DNA from: Palsa-892 sp035295845
Lineage (GTDB): Bacteria > Pseudomonadota > Alphaproteobacteria > Rhizobiales > Xanthobacteraceae
Assembly: GCA_035295845.1 (NCBI GenBank)
Contig: DATGIF010000028.1
Span: forward strand, 62,001-126,000
Direction: 5' to 3'
DNA: 64,000 bases
The notes under the pieces are model-generated. The model ran no database searches, was not told the origin of the DNA, and saw nothing but the letters and a program-made list of their open reading frames with translations. This document shows positions 8,698 through 16,619 of this stretch, one piece after another (position 1 is the first letter of the stretch; every line of letters starts with the position of its first letter). The position numbers and the translations under genes were made by a program.

Positions 8698-11600
8698 CAA
8701 CCTACCCGCCGCGTGCGCGAGAAGCGTGTAGACCTTGCCGGTGTCGGAGGTCAGATACGTGCGCGTCAGCACCTGGCCGCGATCGTCGCGGGCGACCTGG
8801 TCGAGGAGGCGCTCGAACTCGTCGACATAGCGGTCGACGGTCTCGCGGAACTCGGTCGAGCGGCGGTATTTGCGGCGGATCTCCTCGAACGTTTTCTGGC
8901 CCTGCGCGGTATACAGCCGGCGCGTGAACACGTTGCGCTCGCCGCGCTTGTAGCGATCCCACAATTCGACGGCGGCGTCGTGGTCGACGAGGCGGGCGAT
9001 ATCGACCGAAAGCGCATCGAGCGAGTCGATGGCGCGCCCATCCTGGCGGGCATCCGCCCGGACGTCGGGCGCCCGGCGGCCGTCGTCCTCGCCGCCGCGC
9101 ACGCGCGACAGCATGTCGTTGAGCCAGGCGCCGCCGCGCTCTTCGCGCGGTTCGCGATCATTCCGGCGCGGGCGCGGCTCGCGTTCGTCGCGGTCTTCCG
9201 GCTCGCTCCGCCGCGGCGGGCGCGGCTCGCGCTCCTCGCGCGGCAGCGGCGCTTCCGCGCGTGCGGCAGGCCGCGGGGCAGGGCGCGGTCCCTCGACGAT
9301 CGAGGGCGCAAACTCCCGGCGCGGCAGCGGGCGGACCTCGGCGGCGTCCGGCGGCAGCGGCGGCTCAGCGTTCTGGGCCATCCGCCGGGTTGCCGCCGGT
9401 GCGGCATGATCGATGTTGCGGGCGTAGCGGCCGACGATGTCGTTGAGCTCGGCCAGCGCCTTGATCTGATCGGCGACGAGCCGGCGCATGGCGGCCGTGC
9501 TTTCGCGCGTCTCGTGCGGCAGCTCGAAGACGCCGCGCTTCAGCTCCTGGCGGGTCTGGTCGAGCGAATGCTGCACTTCGTTCGCGACCTCGCGCAATTC
9601 GCGCGCGGCGTCGGTGAAGCGCTGGTTCATGTCGCGGAAGAGCGTATTCACCTCGCCGGTCGCGGTCTCGTAGGTGGCGCGGAGTGCGGCGGTCGTGCGC
9701 TCGCGCTCCTCGTTCGAAGTGTTCTTGACGAGGTCGTATTGCTTGACGATCGATTGCGTCGAGTGCGAGGTCGCATCGGCCACGAGCTTGGCGATCTCCT
9801 GCGCCTTGTCCTCGGCGGCGGTGAGCTGCTCCTGCAGGATGCGGTTGAAGCGGCCGAGCCTTTCTTCGAGATCGCTCGAGCGGTTGGAGAGGTGCGTGGT
9901 GAGCGCCTCGATCGCCTCGCGGCGCTCGGACAGCGTCTTGTCGATGCGGGTGTGGGTTTCGCTCAGCGTGTCGACGGCGCCGGCGATGAAGCGGCCCTGA
10001 TCCTCGAAACGCGCGGTGAGCGCCGACACATCGCTCAGAACGCGGCCGGAAACATCGCGCAAATCGCGCAATTGGCCGTCCATGTGGCCGATCGCGCCGC
10101 GCGTGGACGCGATCGTGGTTTCGAGCGCGTTCTTGAAGCCGGTGATCTTATCCAGCACCACCCCTTCGATGGGGGCGAGATTGTCGACGATGCCGGCGAG
10201 TACGTTCTTCAGCATGGCATTGGCATCGTTCAGCCGCTCGAGCACGCCGGTAACGTCGCCTTGCAGCCGCTCGTGGGCGCCGGTGACTTCGCGCGCCCGC
10301 GCGACCAGGGTCTGCGATACGTGTTCGGCGACGGCGGTGAAGCTTTTCTCGACGGAGGCGGCTTCGTCGCGGAGCTGCTGCGTGGTGCTTTCGATCTTGC
10401 TCGAAAGCTTGTCGGCGGCGGCAAGGCTCTTCTGCTCGATTGAGCTGGTGATGCCTTCGAGGCGGCTCACCACCATTTCCTCGAAGCGGGCGACGCGGGT
10501 GTCGAGGCCCTGCGTCATTTCGAGCGCGCGGCTGCCGAGCACCTGATTGATCGCGTCGGTGCGCTCGGAAATCGTGTGGGCGATTTCCTGCGCCTTGGCG
10601 GTGAAATATTCGCCCATGCCGGCGACGCTCTTTTCGACCGACTCCTGCGCGCTCTTGGAGCCCTCGGAGATGGTGCGGGCGTATTCGAGGGTGCGGCTCG
10701 CCAGCGTCTCGTTGAGGCTCTGGGTGCGGTCGGAAAGGGCCTTTTCGACGCGCCCGATGCGCTGGTCGAGCAGTTCCGCGAGTTCGTGGGTCTTGGCGAC
10801 GAGGCGGGAATCGAAGTTGGTGAAATTCGTCTCGGCGCTTTTGTTGACCTTGTCGATGCTGTCGCGGATTTGCTGCACGATCTGCGAGCCGTGAACCTTG
10901 ACCGTGTCGTCGAAGGTGGTGAGGCCCTGGGTGATGCGCGTGCCGAGCGCCGTCGAATCGCTCATGACGCGATCGGCGACCTCGCTGCCGCGCAGGATGA
11001 TCGAATCCTCGATCTGCTGCAGGCGCGCGATCAGGACTTCCTTGATCGCCTCGCCCTTGGCGGCGATGGAGGCCGACATCATGTCGGTGGTTTCCTGCAA
11101 CTCCTCGATCGTCTTGATGCCGCGCGCGGCGACGGCGTTGGAAATCTCGCGGCCCACCTGGTTGAGGTAGTCGGAGGCTTCCTGGCTCTTGTCGAGGAGG
11201 TTGCGCGTGATCTCGTCGCCGGCGCCGGTGATGTGGGCGCGGGCCGAATGCGTCTGCGCGATGAAATTGTCGATGATGCGGTTGGTCGCTTCGGTGATCG
11301 TGGCGTTGACGCGGTCGCTGACCCCTTCGACGTCGAAATTGAAAGCGTTGTGGGAATTGGCGATCGCCTCTTGCAGGCGAAGCGCGTGGCTCATCACCGA
11401 GTCGCGCTCGCTCTGCAGGTTCTCGACCAGTGTGCGAATGCGGATTTCGTTGTCGTCGTAGGCGCGCTCCAGCGTCGAGACCTCGCTCTTCACCATCGAT
11501 TCAAGCTCGGAGGCGCGCGCGACCGCGCGCTCGACGCCGTCGCCGAGTGCCGCGATCTCGCGGCGGATCGCCTGGCCGATCGAAACGAAAGCGTCGGAGG

Positions 11601-12174
11601 AGACGTTCTCGGGCTCGGCAAAGCGCATGGTGATCTCAGTCATCGCCGCGGCGACGTAGCGCATCTCCTGCGAGCGGCGGATGAGGGCGGCGAACACGAA
11701 GAAGCCGAGGACCGGCAGCGCGATCGCGGCAACGATCGGCAGGAAGAAGGACTGCTCGTAGATCGCGCCCGAATGGGGTGCTGCCGCGAGCTGCTCGCTG
11801 TAGCGCGCGTCGAGGAAATAATAACCGCCCGCGGTCCACAGCACGGAAAGCGCGAGGGCGATGAGATAGGGGAAGCGCGAGGGCTTCTGGTTCAGGCTCG
11901 CGAGAATTTGTCCGACCGACGGCCGGTCGTCGTTCGCGGCTTCCCGCGGCGCCCGCGGCGCGCGGCTGGAAGGCGCCGGCCGGTCGGAAAAGTCGGAAAA
12001 GATGTCTTCGTCGGGGCTCGGCGGCGGCACCGGGGCAGGCGCCTTCGCTGCGGCACTCGGCTCGGGGGCCGGGGCGGGCTTCGCCGCGGCCGCCGGCTCG
12101 TTGAGCTTGAGCGCGTCTTCAATGGCCGCGAGCATATCGTCGGCCGGATCCTGCCTCTTCGGGGTGTTCGCCAT
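8692..12174 (-). CDS. Giant membrane-anchored coiled-coil protein, candidate growth-pole-ring (GPR/RgsE) homologue
   Basis: 1160 residues. Order: acidic and Pro/Ala-rich cytoplasmic N-terminus (1-98), two membrane helices (about 101-121 and 143-165), a helical region of roughly 700 residues made of degenerate repeats such as SERTDAINQVLGSRALEMTQ (about 170-900), a Pro/Arg/Glu-rich disordered stretch (about 930-1045), and a conserved-looking globular end (about 1060-1160) around LWDRYKRGERNVFTRRLYT. Two N-terminal helices followed by very long apolipoprotein-like repeats is the architecture described for GPR of Agrobacterium and RgsE of Sinorhizobium, which form a ring at the growing pole. This one is shorter than those. 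The assignment is inferred from architecture, not from a matched sequence. Confidence 0.65.
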   Translation of the reverse strand: MANTPKRQDPADDMLAAIEDALKLNEPAAAAKPAPAPEPSAAAKAPAPVPPPSPDEDIFSDFSDRPAPSSRAPRAPREAANDDRPSVGQILASLNQKPSRFPYLIALALSVLWTAGGYYFLDARYSEQLAAAPHSGAIYEQSFFLPIVAAIALPVLGFFVFAALIRRSQEMRYVAAAMTEITMRFAEPENVSSDAFVSIGQAIRREIAALGDGVERAVARASELESMVKSEVSTLERAYDDNEIRIRTLVENLQSERDSVMSHALRLQEAIANSHNAFNFDVEGVSDRVNATITEATNRIIDNFIAQTHSARAHITGAGDEITRNLLDKSQEASDYLNQVGREISNAVAARGIKTIEELQETTDMMSASIAAKGEAIKEVLIARLQQIEDSIILRGSEVADRVMSDSTALGTRITQGLTTFDDTVKVHGSQIVQQIRDSIDKVNKSAETNFTNFDSRLVAKTHELAELLDQRIGRVEKALSDRTQSLNETLASRTLEYARTISEGSKSAQESVEKSVAGMGEYFTAKAQEIAHTISERTDAINQVLGSRALEMTQGLDTRVARFEEMVVSRLEGITSSIEQKSLAAADKLSSKIESTTQQLRDEAASVEKSFTAVAEHVSQTLVARAREVTGAHERLQGDVTGVLERLNDANAMLKNVLAGIVDNLAPIEGVVLDKITGFKNALETTIASTRGAIGHMDGQLRDLRDVSGRVLSDVSALTARFEDQGRFIAGAVDTLSETHTRIDKTLSERREAIEALTTHLSNRSSDLEERLGRFNRILQEQLTAAEDKAQEIAKLVADATSHSTQSIVKQYDLVKNTSNEERERTTAALRATYETATGEVNTLFRDMNQRFTDAARELREVANEVQHSLDQTRQELKRGVFELPHETRESTAAMRRLVADQIKALAELNDIVGRYARNIDHAAPAATRRMAQNAEPPLPPDAAEVRPLPRREFAPSIVEGPRPAPRPAARAEAPLPREEREPRPPRRSEPEDRDEREPRPRRNDREPREERGGAWLNDMLSRVRGGEDDGRRAPDVRADARQDGRAIDSLDALSVDIARLVDHDAAVELWDRYKRGERNVFTRRLYTAQGQKTFEEIRRKYRRSTEFRETVDRYVDEFERLLDQVARDDRGQVLTRTYLTSDTGKVYTLLAHAAGRLG

Positions 12175-12521
12175 AACCCGTTGCCTCGTTACGCTTCACT
12201 TTCAGGCCGGGGCGGGTTTGCCCCACCGATTTTTCCGTCGGCGGCACAGCAGCTTGCGCGCTGCGGCGCCTCCCATCGGACCGGCTCCGCCAATTGGCGA
12301 TATCCCCGCGCCTTCACAGGGCCAAATTTGAGGCACCCCGCAAGAAAACTTGGGACTCCGATCCACCGCCCCGCTATCCTATCCCGCAGGGCTGCCGAGG
12401 CAACGCAAGATATTAAAGGCTTCGGAATATCGTTAACGTCTTATTCATCATGGGAACCAAGCAGGCGCTCAGGTCCAGCGGGGCTTTGAGGCTCAAGGCG
12501 CCGCTCTCGGGAGCCGGGTTC
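12175..12521. other. Divergent intergenic region, no feature recognised
   Basis: The interval separates the giant coiled-coil gene (minus) from the small gene at 12522 (plus). It should hold both promoters. I see a GC-rich first half, an isolated TTAAC half-site near 12433 with no partner 11 bp upstream, and no convincing promoter, terminator or RNA gene. Confidence 0.4.
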
Positions 12522-12764
12522 ATGACCCCGGCCCAGCGCCGTTATTTGGCGCGCGGGCTCAAACAACCCGGTGGAAAACTTCCGCTGTTCGACGAGCAAG
12601 GCCAGGAAATCAGCCCCCGCACGATCGAGGCCTGCATGGAGCGGGGCTGGGCCAAGCCCTGGAGCCCGAACCCGGTCAGGCCCGGCTGGTTCGTTTGCCG
12701 GCTGACCGATGCGGGCTATCGCGCGCTCGGCAAGAAAGTTCCGCGCCGCACACCGGCCGACTGA
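12522..12764 (+). CDS. Small conserved-looking hypothetical protein
   Basis: 80 residues from the ATG at 12522, chosen because GGGAG lies eight bases upstream; an in-frame ATG at 12450 would add 24 residues but has no ribosome site. The product is basic. Its second half (RTIEACMERGWAKPWSPNP then GWFVCRLTDAGYRAL) has the look of a small helix-turn-helix or winged-helix fold, in which a row of conserved Trp and Gly residues packs a wing. No function can be given. It precedes the HPt gene on the same strand with an 80-bp gap and may be transcribed with it. Confidence 0.6.
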   Translation: MTPAQRRYLARGLKQPGGKLPLFDEQGQEISPRTIEACMERGWAKPWSPNPVRPGWFVCRLTDAGYRALGKKVPRRTPAD

Positions 12765-12843
12765 ACCGAAATCTTGAATCTCTGTTTACCAAATGGCGCG
12801 AGCATCGGCGTCGGGCGGATTCGTGCGCCCGGAGGCCGGGATC

Positions 12844-13221
12844 ATGGGTATCGGCGTGCGGGTTGCGACGACGGAAGCATTCGGAGCGATGGCGAAAATG
12901 GGCGCGATCGATCTTTCCTTTCTCGACCGGGTGACGTTCCGCGACCGCTCGCTCGCGCGCGAGGTGCTGGTCTTATTCGGCGGGCAGGCGGAAGACCTCT
13001 TGTCGCTCATCGCCAACGCCGAGGATGAACGCGCCCGGCGCGAGGCCGCGCACAAATTGAAGGGTGCGGCGCGCGGCGTCGGCGCCTTCGACGTGGCGCG
13101 TGCCGCAGAGGAAGTCGAGGCGGCGAAGGATGCCGCGGAATTCGGAACGGCCATCGCCCATCTCACGATCCGCGTCACCGAGGCGCAGATCGCGCTCGCG
13201 GGCCTCGTCCACACCGTCTGA
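12844..13221 (+). CDS. Orphan histidine phosphotransfer (HPt) domain protein
   Basis: 125 residues from the ATG at 12844, which has GGAGG eight bases upstream; a start at 12793 is possible but lacks one. The motif AAHKLKGAARGVGA places the phospho-accepting His at residue 70 in the typical HPt four-helix-bundle context. No kinase or response regulator domain is fused, and no two-component gene is adjacent. It may relay phosphate between a hybrid kinase and a regulator encoded elsewhere. The HPt call is clear; partners are unknown. Confidence 0.82.
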   Translation: MGIGVRVATTEAFGAMAKMGAIDLSFLDRVTFRDRSLAREVLVLFGGQAEDLLSLIANAEDERARREAAHKLKGAARGVGAFDVARAAEEVEAAKDAAEFGTAIAHLTIRVTEAQIALAGLVHTV

Positions 13222-13249
13222 TCGTTTCCTTCCCTTTGCAACGGCCCCC

Positions 13250-13269
13250 GCGCGCTCTATAGAGCGCGC
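13250..13269. other. 20-bp perfect palindrome between the HPt and SDR genes
   Basis: GCGCGCTCTATAGAGCGCGC is perfectly self-complementary, 28 bp after the HPt stop and 39 bp before the SDR start. No T tract follows. It could be an operator for a dimeric regulator of the SDR gene or a transcript-end hairpin. Confidence 0.4.
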
Positions 13270-13308
13270 AAGGGTTTCTTTCGCCCATCGGCAAGAACGG
13301 GGAGGACG

Positions 13309-14076
13309 ATGAAAATCGACCAGTTATTCAGCGTGCGCGGCAAGGTGGCGGTGGTCACCGGCGGCAGCCGCGGCATCGGCGAGATGGTCGCGCGCGGCTA
13401 TATCGAGAACGGCGCCAAGGTCTACATCACCGCGCGCAAGGCGGATGCCTGCGATGCGCTCGCGAAAGAACTTTCCAAGCACGGCGAGTGCATTTCGATC
13501 CCGGCCGACCTTTCGCAGATGGCGGAGATCGAGCGCTTCGCCAAGGAAATCGCGAAGCGCGAGAAGAAGATCGACATTCTCGTCAACAATGCCGGCGCGA
13601 GCTGGGGCGAGACCTTCGACAAATTTCCGGAATCGGGCTGGGACAAGGTCATGGACCTGAACCTGAAGTCGGTGTTTTTTCTGTCGCAGCGGCTGGTGAA
13701 GCTTCTCGAGGCCGCGGCCACCGAGGACGACTGGGCGCGCATTATCAATATCGGCTCGATCGACGGGCTGCATGTGTCCGGCATCGAGACTTATTCCTAC
13801 GCCGCCTCGAAGGCGGGCGTGATCCACATGACCAAGATGATGGCGAAGTATCTGGCGCCGCGGAAAATCGCCGTGAACGCGATCGCGCCCGGCTTCTTCC
13901 CGTCGAAAATGACGGCGGCCCTTCCTTTCGACGCCATCGCCAATACCACGCCCATGAAGCGCGCGGGCCGGCCCGAGGACATGGCGGGCCTGGCGCTGTA
14001 TCTTTCGTCGAAAGCAAGCGCCTTCGTCTGCGGCGCGGTGATCCCGGTCGACGGGGGCTACGCGACGACGGTGTAG
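13309..14076 (+). CDS. Short-chain dehydrogenase/reductase (SDR family)
   Basis: 255 residues with the complete classical SDR set: cofactor motif TGGSRGIG (17-24), NNAG (93-96), catalytic Ser150 and the Tyr164-x3-Lys168 pair in YSYAASK, and the C-terminal GAVIPVDGGYATT. The absence of an acidic residue at the end of strand 2 (the run ITARKADA has Arg/Lys) suggests NADP(H) preference. A strong ribosome site (GGGGAGGA) precedes the start. Its closest look is to 3-oxoacyl-ACP reductase-like or gluconate-dehydrogenase-like SDRs, but the substrate cannot be named. It is a single gene. Confidence 0.88.
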   Translation: MKIDQLFSVRGKVAVVTGGSRGIGEMVARGYIENGAKVYITARKADACDALAKELSKHGECISIPADLSQMAEIERFAKEIAKREKKIDILVNNAGASWGETFDKFPESGWDKVMDLNLKSVFFLSQRLVKLLEAAATEDDWARIINIGSIDGLHVSGIETYSYAASKAGVIHMTKMMAKYLAPRKIAVNAIAPGFFPSKMTAALPFDAIANTTPMKRAGRPEDMAGLALYLSSKASAFVCGAVIPVDGGYATTV

Positions 14077-14212
14077 GCGCCGGGCGATCCGGCCGCCCGA
14101 AAAGGCCTGGAACACCGCCGTTCGTCGCAAGTTAAAGGGTTGGCAGCCCGGCCGCTCTCCCTATATTAAAGGCGCGCGTAAACGCGCGATTTTCCCCCAC
14201 CGCGAAATTGCA

Positions 14213-14533
14213 ATGCCAAAAATCACCTTCATTGAGCACGACGGAAACAAACGCACCGTCGACGCCGAAGTCGGCTCGACCGTGATGGAAAACGCCATCA
14301 GAAACGGCGTTCCCGGCATCGTCGCCGAATGCGGGGGCGCGTGCTCCTGCGCCACCTGCCACGTACATGTGGACGAGGCGTGGAAGGAGAAGGTGGGGCC
14401 GCCCTCGCCGATGGAGGAGGACATGCTCGACTTTGCCTTCGACGTGAAGCCGACCTCGCGGCTCTCCTGTCAGATCAAGATGAGCGACGAGCTCGACGGG
14501 CTCGTCGTGCGCACGCCGGCGCAGCAGGGGTAA
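14213..14533 (+). CDS. [2Fe-2S] ferredoxin, adrenodoxin/FdVI type
   Basis: 106 residues of the vertebrate-type ferredoxin fold. Cluster ligands are Cys40, Cys46, Cys49 and Cys86, spaced C-x5-C-x2-C and far C, with an additional Cys44. The acidic helix around EEDMLDFAFD is the usual docking surface for reductase and oxygenase partners. The next gene, nine bases on, encodes a ferredoxin reductase, so the two likely form an electron-transfer chain from NAD(P)H. In alphaproteobacteria such ferredoxins serve P450s, haem A synthesis or Fe-S assembly; which applies here cannot be seen because no terminal oxygenase is nearby. Confidence 0.9.
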   Translation: MPKITFIEHDGNKRTVDAEVGSTVMENAIRNGVPGIVAECGGACSCATCHVHVDEAWKEKVGPPSPMEEDMLDFAFDVKPTSRLSCQIKMSDELDGLVVRTPAQQG

Positions 14534-14542
14534 TCAGGAGCG

Positions 14543-15586
14543 ATGAGCAAGGCCCCGACCAGCGCACCGATCAAGACCGACGCCGTCATCATCGGCGCCG
14601 GACCCGTTGGCCTGTTCGCGGTGTTCGAGCTCGGCCTTCTCGACCTCAAGTCGCACCTCATCGACATTTTGCCCAAACCCGGCGGCCAGTGCGCCGAGCT
14701 CTACCCGGAAAAGCCGATCTACGACATTCCCGGCGTGCCGGTGATCAGCGGCGAGGGGCTGGTCGAGCAGCTGCTCACGCAGATCAAGCCGTTTGCGCCC
14801 GAGTTCCACCTCGGCGAGCGGGTCGAGAGTCTCACGCGGCTGAAGGACGGCGGCTTTTGGCTCGCCACCGACATCGGCACCGTGATCGAGGCGAAGGTCG
14901 TGGTGATCGCGGCGGGCGGCGGCTCGTTCGAATCGAAGAAGCCGCCCTTGGCGGGCCTCGAGGAGTACGAAGGAAAATCCGTCTTTTACCTCGTCCGCAA
15001 GATCGAGGACCTCCGCGGCAAGCGGATCGTGGTCGCGGGCGGCGGCGACTCGGCGCTCGACTGGACGCTCAATCTCGCGCCGGTGGCAAAGAGCCTCACG
15101 CTTCTGCACCGCCGCGACCAGTTTCGCGCCGCTCCCGACAGCGTCTCGAAGATGAAAGCGCTCGTGGCCGAGGGCAAGATCAAGTTCGAGCTCGGCCAGT
15201 TGCACGCGCTCGAAGGCGAGGGCGGCAAGCTCTCGCGCGTCATCGCCAAGCGCGAGGACAATTCCACCTTTCCGCTCGAGGCCGAGGTGCTGCTGCCCTT
15301 CTTCGGGCTGACGATGAAGCTCGGTCCGGTGGCCAATTGGGGATTGAAGCTCGAGGGCGGCCTCGTCGCCGTCGATACCGAGAAATTCCAGACGAGCGAG
15401 CCCGGTATCTTCGCCGTCGGCGACATCAACACCTATCCGGGCAAGCTCAAGCTCATTCTATCGGGCTTCCACGAGACAGCGCTGATGGCGCAGGCGGCCG
15501 CGCGCGTGGTCAACCCCGACAAACGCATCATCTTCCAGTACACCACCACTTCCACGAGCCTGCACAAGAAGCTCGGAGTGTCGTAG
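14543..15586 (+). CDS. Thioredoxin-reductase-like ferredoxin/flavodoxin-NADP+ reductase
   Basis: 347 residues with an FAD-binding GAGPVG at 18-23 and a second nucleotide-binding glycine cluster (VAGGGDSALDW at about 162-172) for NAD(P)H. The redox-active CxxC of thioredoxin reductases is absent, which is the hallmark of the TrxR-like ferredoxin-NADP+ oxidoreductases of Bacillus YumC and Rhodopseudomonas type. The long C-terminal tail ending in SLHKKLGVS, which covers the flavin in these enzymes, is present. It directly follows the [2Fe-2S] ferredoxin gene, its likely redox partner. Confidence 0.87.
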   Translation: MSKAPTSAPIKTDAVIIGAGPVGLFAVFELGLLDLKSHLIDILPKPGGQCAELYPEKPIYDIPGVPVISGEGLVEQLLTQIKPFAPEFHLGERVESLTRLKDGGFWLATDIGTVIEAKVVVIAAGGGSFESKKPPLAGLEEYEGKSVFYLVRKIEDLRGKRIVVAGGGDSALDWTLNLAPVAKSLTLLHRRDQFRAAPDSVSKMKALVAEGKIKFELGQLHALEGEGGKLSRVIAKREDNSTFPLEAEVLLPFFGLTMKLGPVANWGLKLEGGLVAVDTEKFQTSEPGIFAVGDINTYPGKLKLILSGFHETALMAQAAARVVNPDKRIIFQYTTTSTSLHKKLGVS

Positions 15587-15639
15587 AAATCTTGCCAAAG
15601 TGTGCGGCTAGGGCAGAGCCGGGAGCGGGGAGGTTTCTC

Positions 15640-15894
15640 ATGCTGCGATGGGCAGTATTTGCGGCCGCGCTAGCGGTGCTCGCCGGCTGCACGGACTCGA
15701 ACAAGATTCAGGGCAACGAAACCGGCGGCATTGTGCCGGCGATCGTCAAGGGCGATGCGGCGCTCGCCGCGGCGCAGGACTATTGCAAGCAATATGGCCG
15801 CACGGCGAAGATCACGGCGCAGGGCTCGGACGCGGGCGGCACCACCATCTTCGTCTGCATTGCGCCGGGCAAGACATCGCCGTTTGAGCATTAG
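15640..15894 (+). CDS. Small lipoprotein, unknown function
   Basis: 84 residues from the ATG at 15640, which follows a GGGGAGG ribosome site. A short lysine-poor signal peptide ends in the lipobox LAGC (Cys17). The mature part of 67 residues carries two further Cys (AQDYCKQYG and IFVCIAPG) that could form a disulphide in the periplasm. I do not recognise a family. It lies between the ferredoxin reductase and the hydrolase genes on the same strand. Confidence 0.7.
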   Translation: MLRWAVFAAALAVLAGCTDSNKIQGNETGGIVPAIVKGDAALAAAQDYCKQYGRTAKITAQGSDAGGTTIFVCIAPGKTSPFEH

Positions 15895-15908
15895 CCGGAG
15901 CGGGGGTG

Positions 15909-16610
15909 ATGGCGGTCTTTGTCGTGGCACACGGCGCCTGGGCGGCGGGCTGGGCGTGGAAGAAGATGCGGCCGCTGATGGCGGCGGCCGGCCACACGCT
16001 GTTCACGCCGACCTACACGGGCCTCGGCGAGCGCGCGCATCTCGCGCATAGCGACTTGAATCTCGAATCGCACATCCGCGACATGCTCGCGGTGTTCGAA
16101 TTCGAAAACCTCAGGAACGTGATCCTCATCGGCCATTCCTACGGCGGCATGGTGGCGACGGGCGTTGCCGACCGCTTGCGGGACAAGATCAGGCACCTCG
16201 TCTATCTCGATGCCTTCGTGCCGGAGGACGGGATGTCTGCAGCGGATTACATGCCGGCGGATCGCGCGGAATTGATGGTCAAGAGCGCGGTCGACGGCTG
16301 GAAGGTGCCGCCGTCGCCGGCGCCGCCCGACACCACGCTCGAGGACGCGGCCTGGGTCATGGCGCGGCGCGTGCCGACGCCGCTGCAATGTTTCGAGCAG
16401 AAGCTCGTCTTCAAGAACGGGCCGCTTTCCTTGCCGCGCACCTACATTTACGCGCAGCGGCATAATCCCGGCGACCCGTTCCGGCAGTTCATGGACCGCG
16501 CCCGCGCGGACGGCTGGCCGGTCTACGAGATGGACGCGAGCCACTCGCCGCATGTGACGGCGCCCGAGGCGCTGATGGGGATTTTGCAGAAGGTGGCGGC
16601 TTCGGGCTAA
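15909..16610 (+). CDS. Alpha/beta hydrolase, plant-esterase-like
   Basis: 233 residues from ATG 15909 (GGAG eight bases before; an in-frame GTG is directly upstream). The nucleophile elbow is GHSYGG with Ser77, the oxyanion region is VAHGAWAAGWAW near the N-terminus, and the catalytic His is in the DASHSPHVTAPE segment near the end. The compact cap and the motif order match the group of salicylate-esterase/hydroxynitrile-lyase-like hydrolases that are common in bacteria. An ester or lactone substrate is likely but not identified. It ends ten bases before the VWA gene. Confidence 0.82.
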   Translation: MAVFVVAHGAWAAGWAWKKMRPLMAAAGHTLFTPTYTGLGERAHLAHSDLNLESHIRDMLAVFEFENLRNVILIGHSYGGMVATGVADRLRDKIRHLVYLDAFVPEDGMSAADYMPADRAELMVKSAVDGWKVPPSPAPPDTTLEDAAWVMARRVPTPLQCFEQKLVFKNGPLSLPRTYIYAQRHNPGDPFRQFMDRARADGWPVYEMDASHSPHVTAPEALMGILQKVAASG

Positions 16611-16619
16611 AACACCGCC

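Noticed and set aside
8713..12489. Long open frames on the plus strand opposite the giant coiled-coil gene (for example 8713-10443 and 10576-12489)
   Set aside because: They are antisense shadows in GC-rich DNA: Arg/Gly/Val/Asp-rich low-quality protein without domains, while the minus-strand protein has clear helical periodicity and membrane helices.
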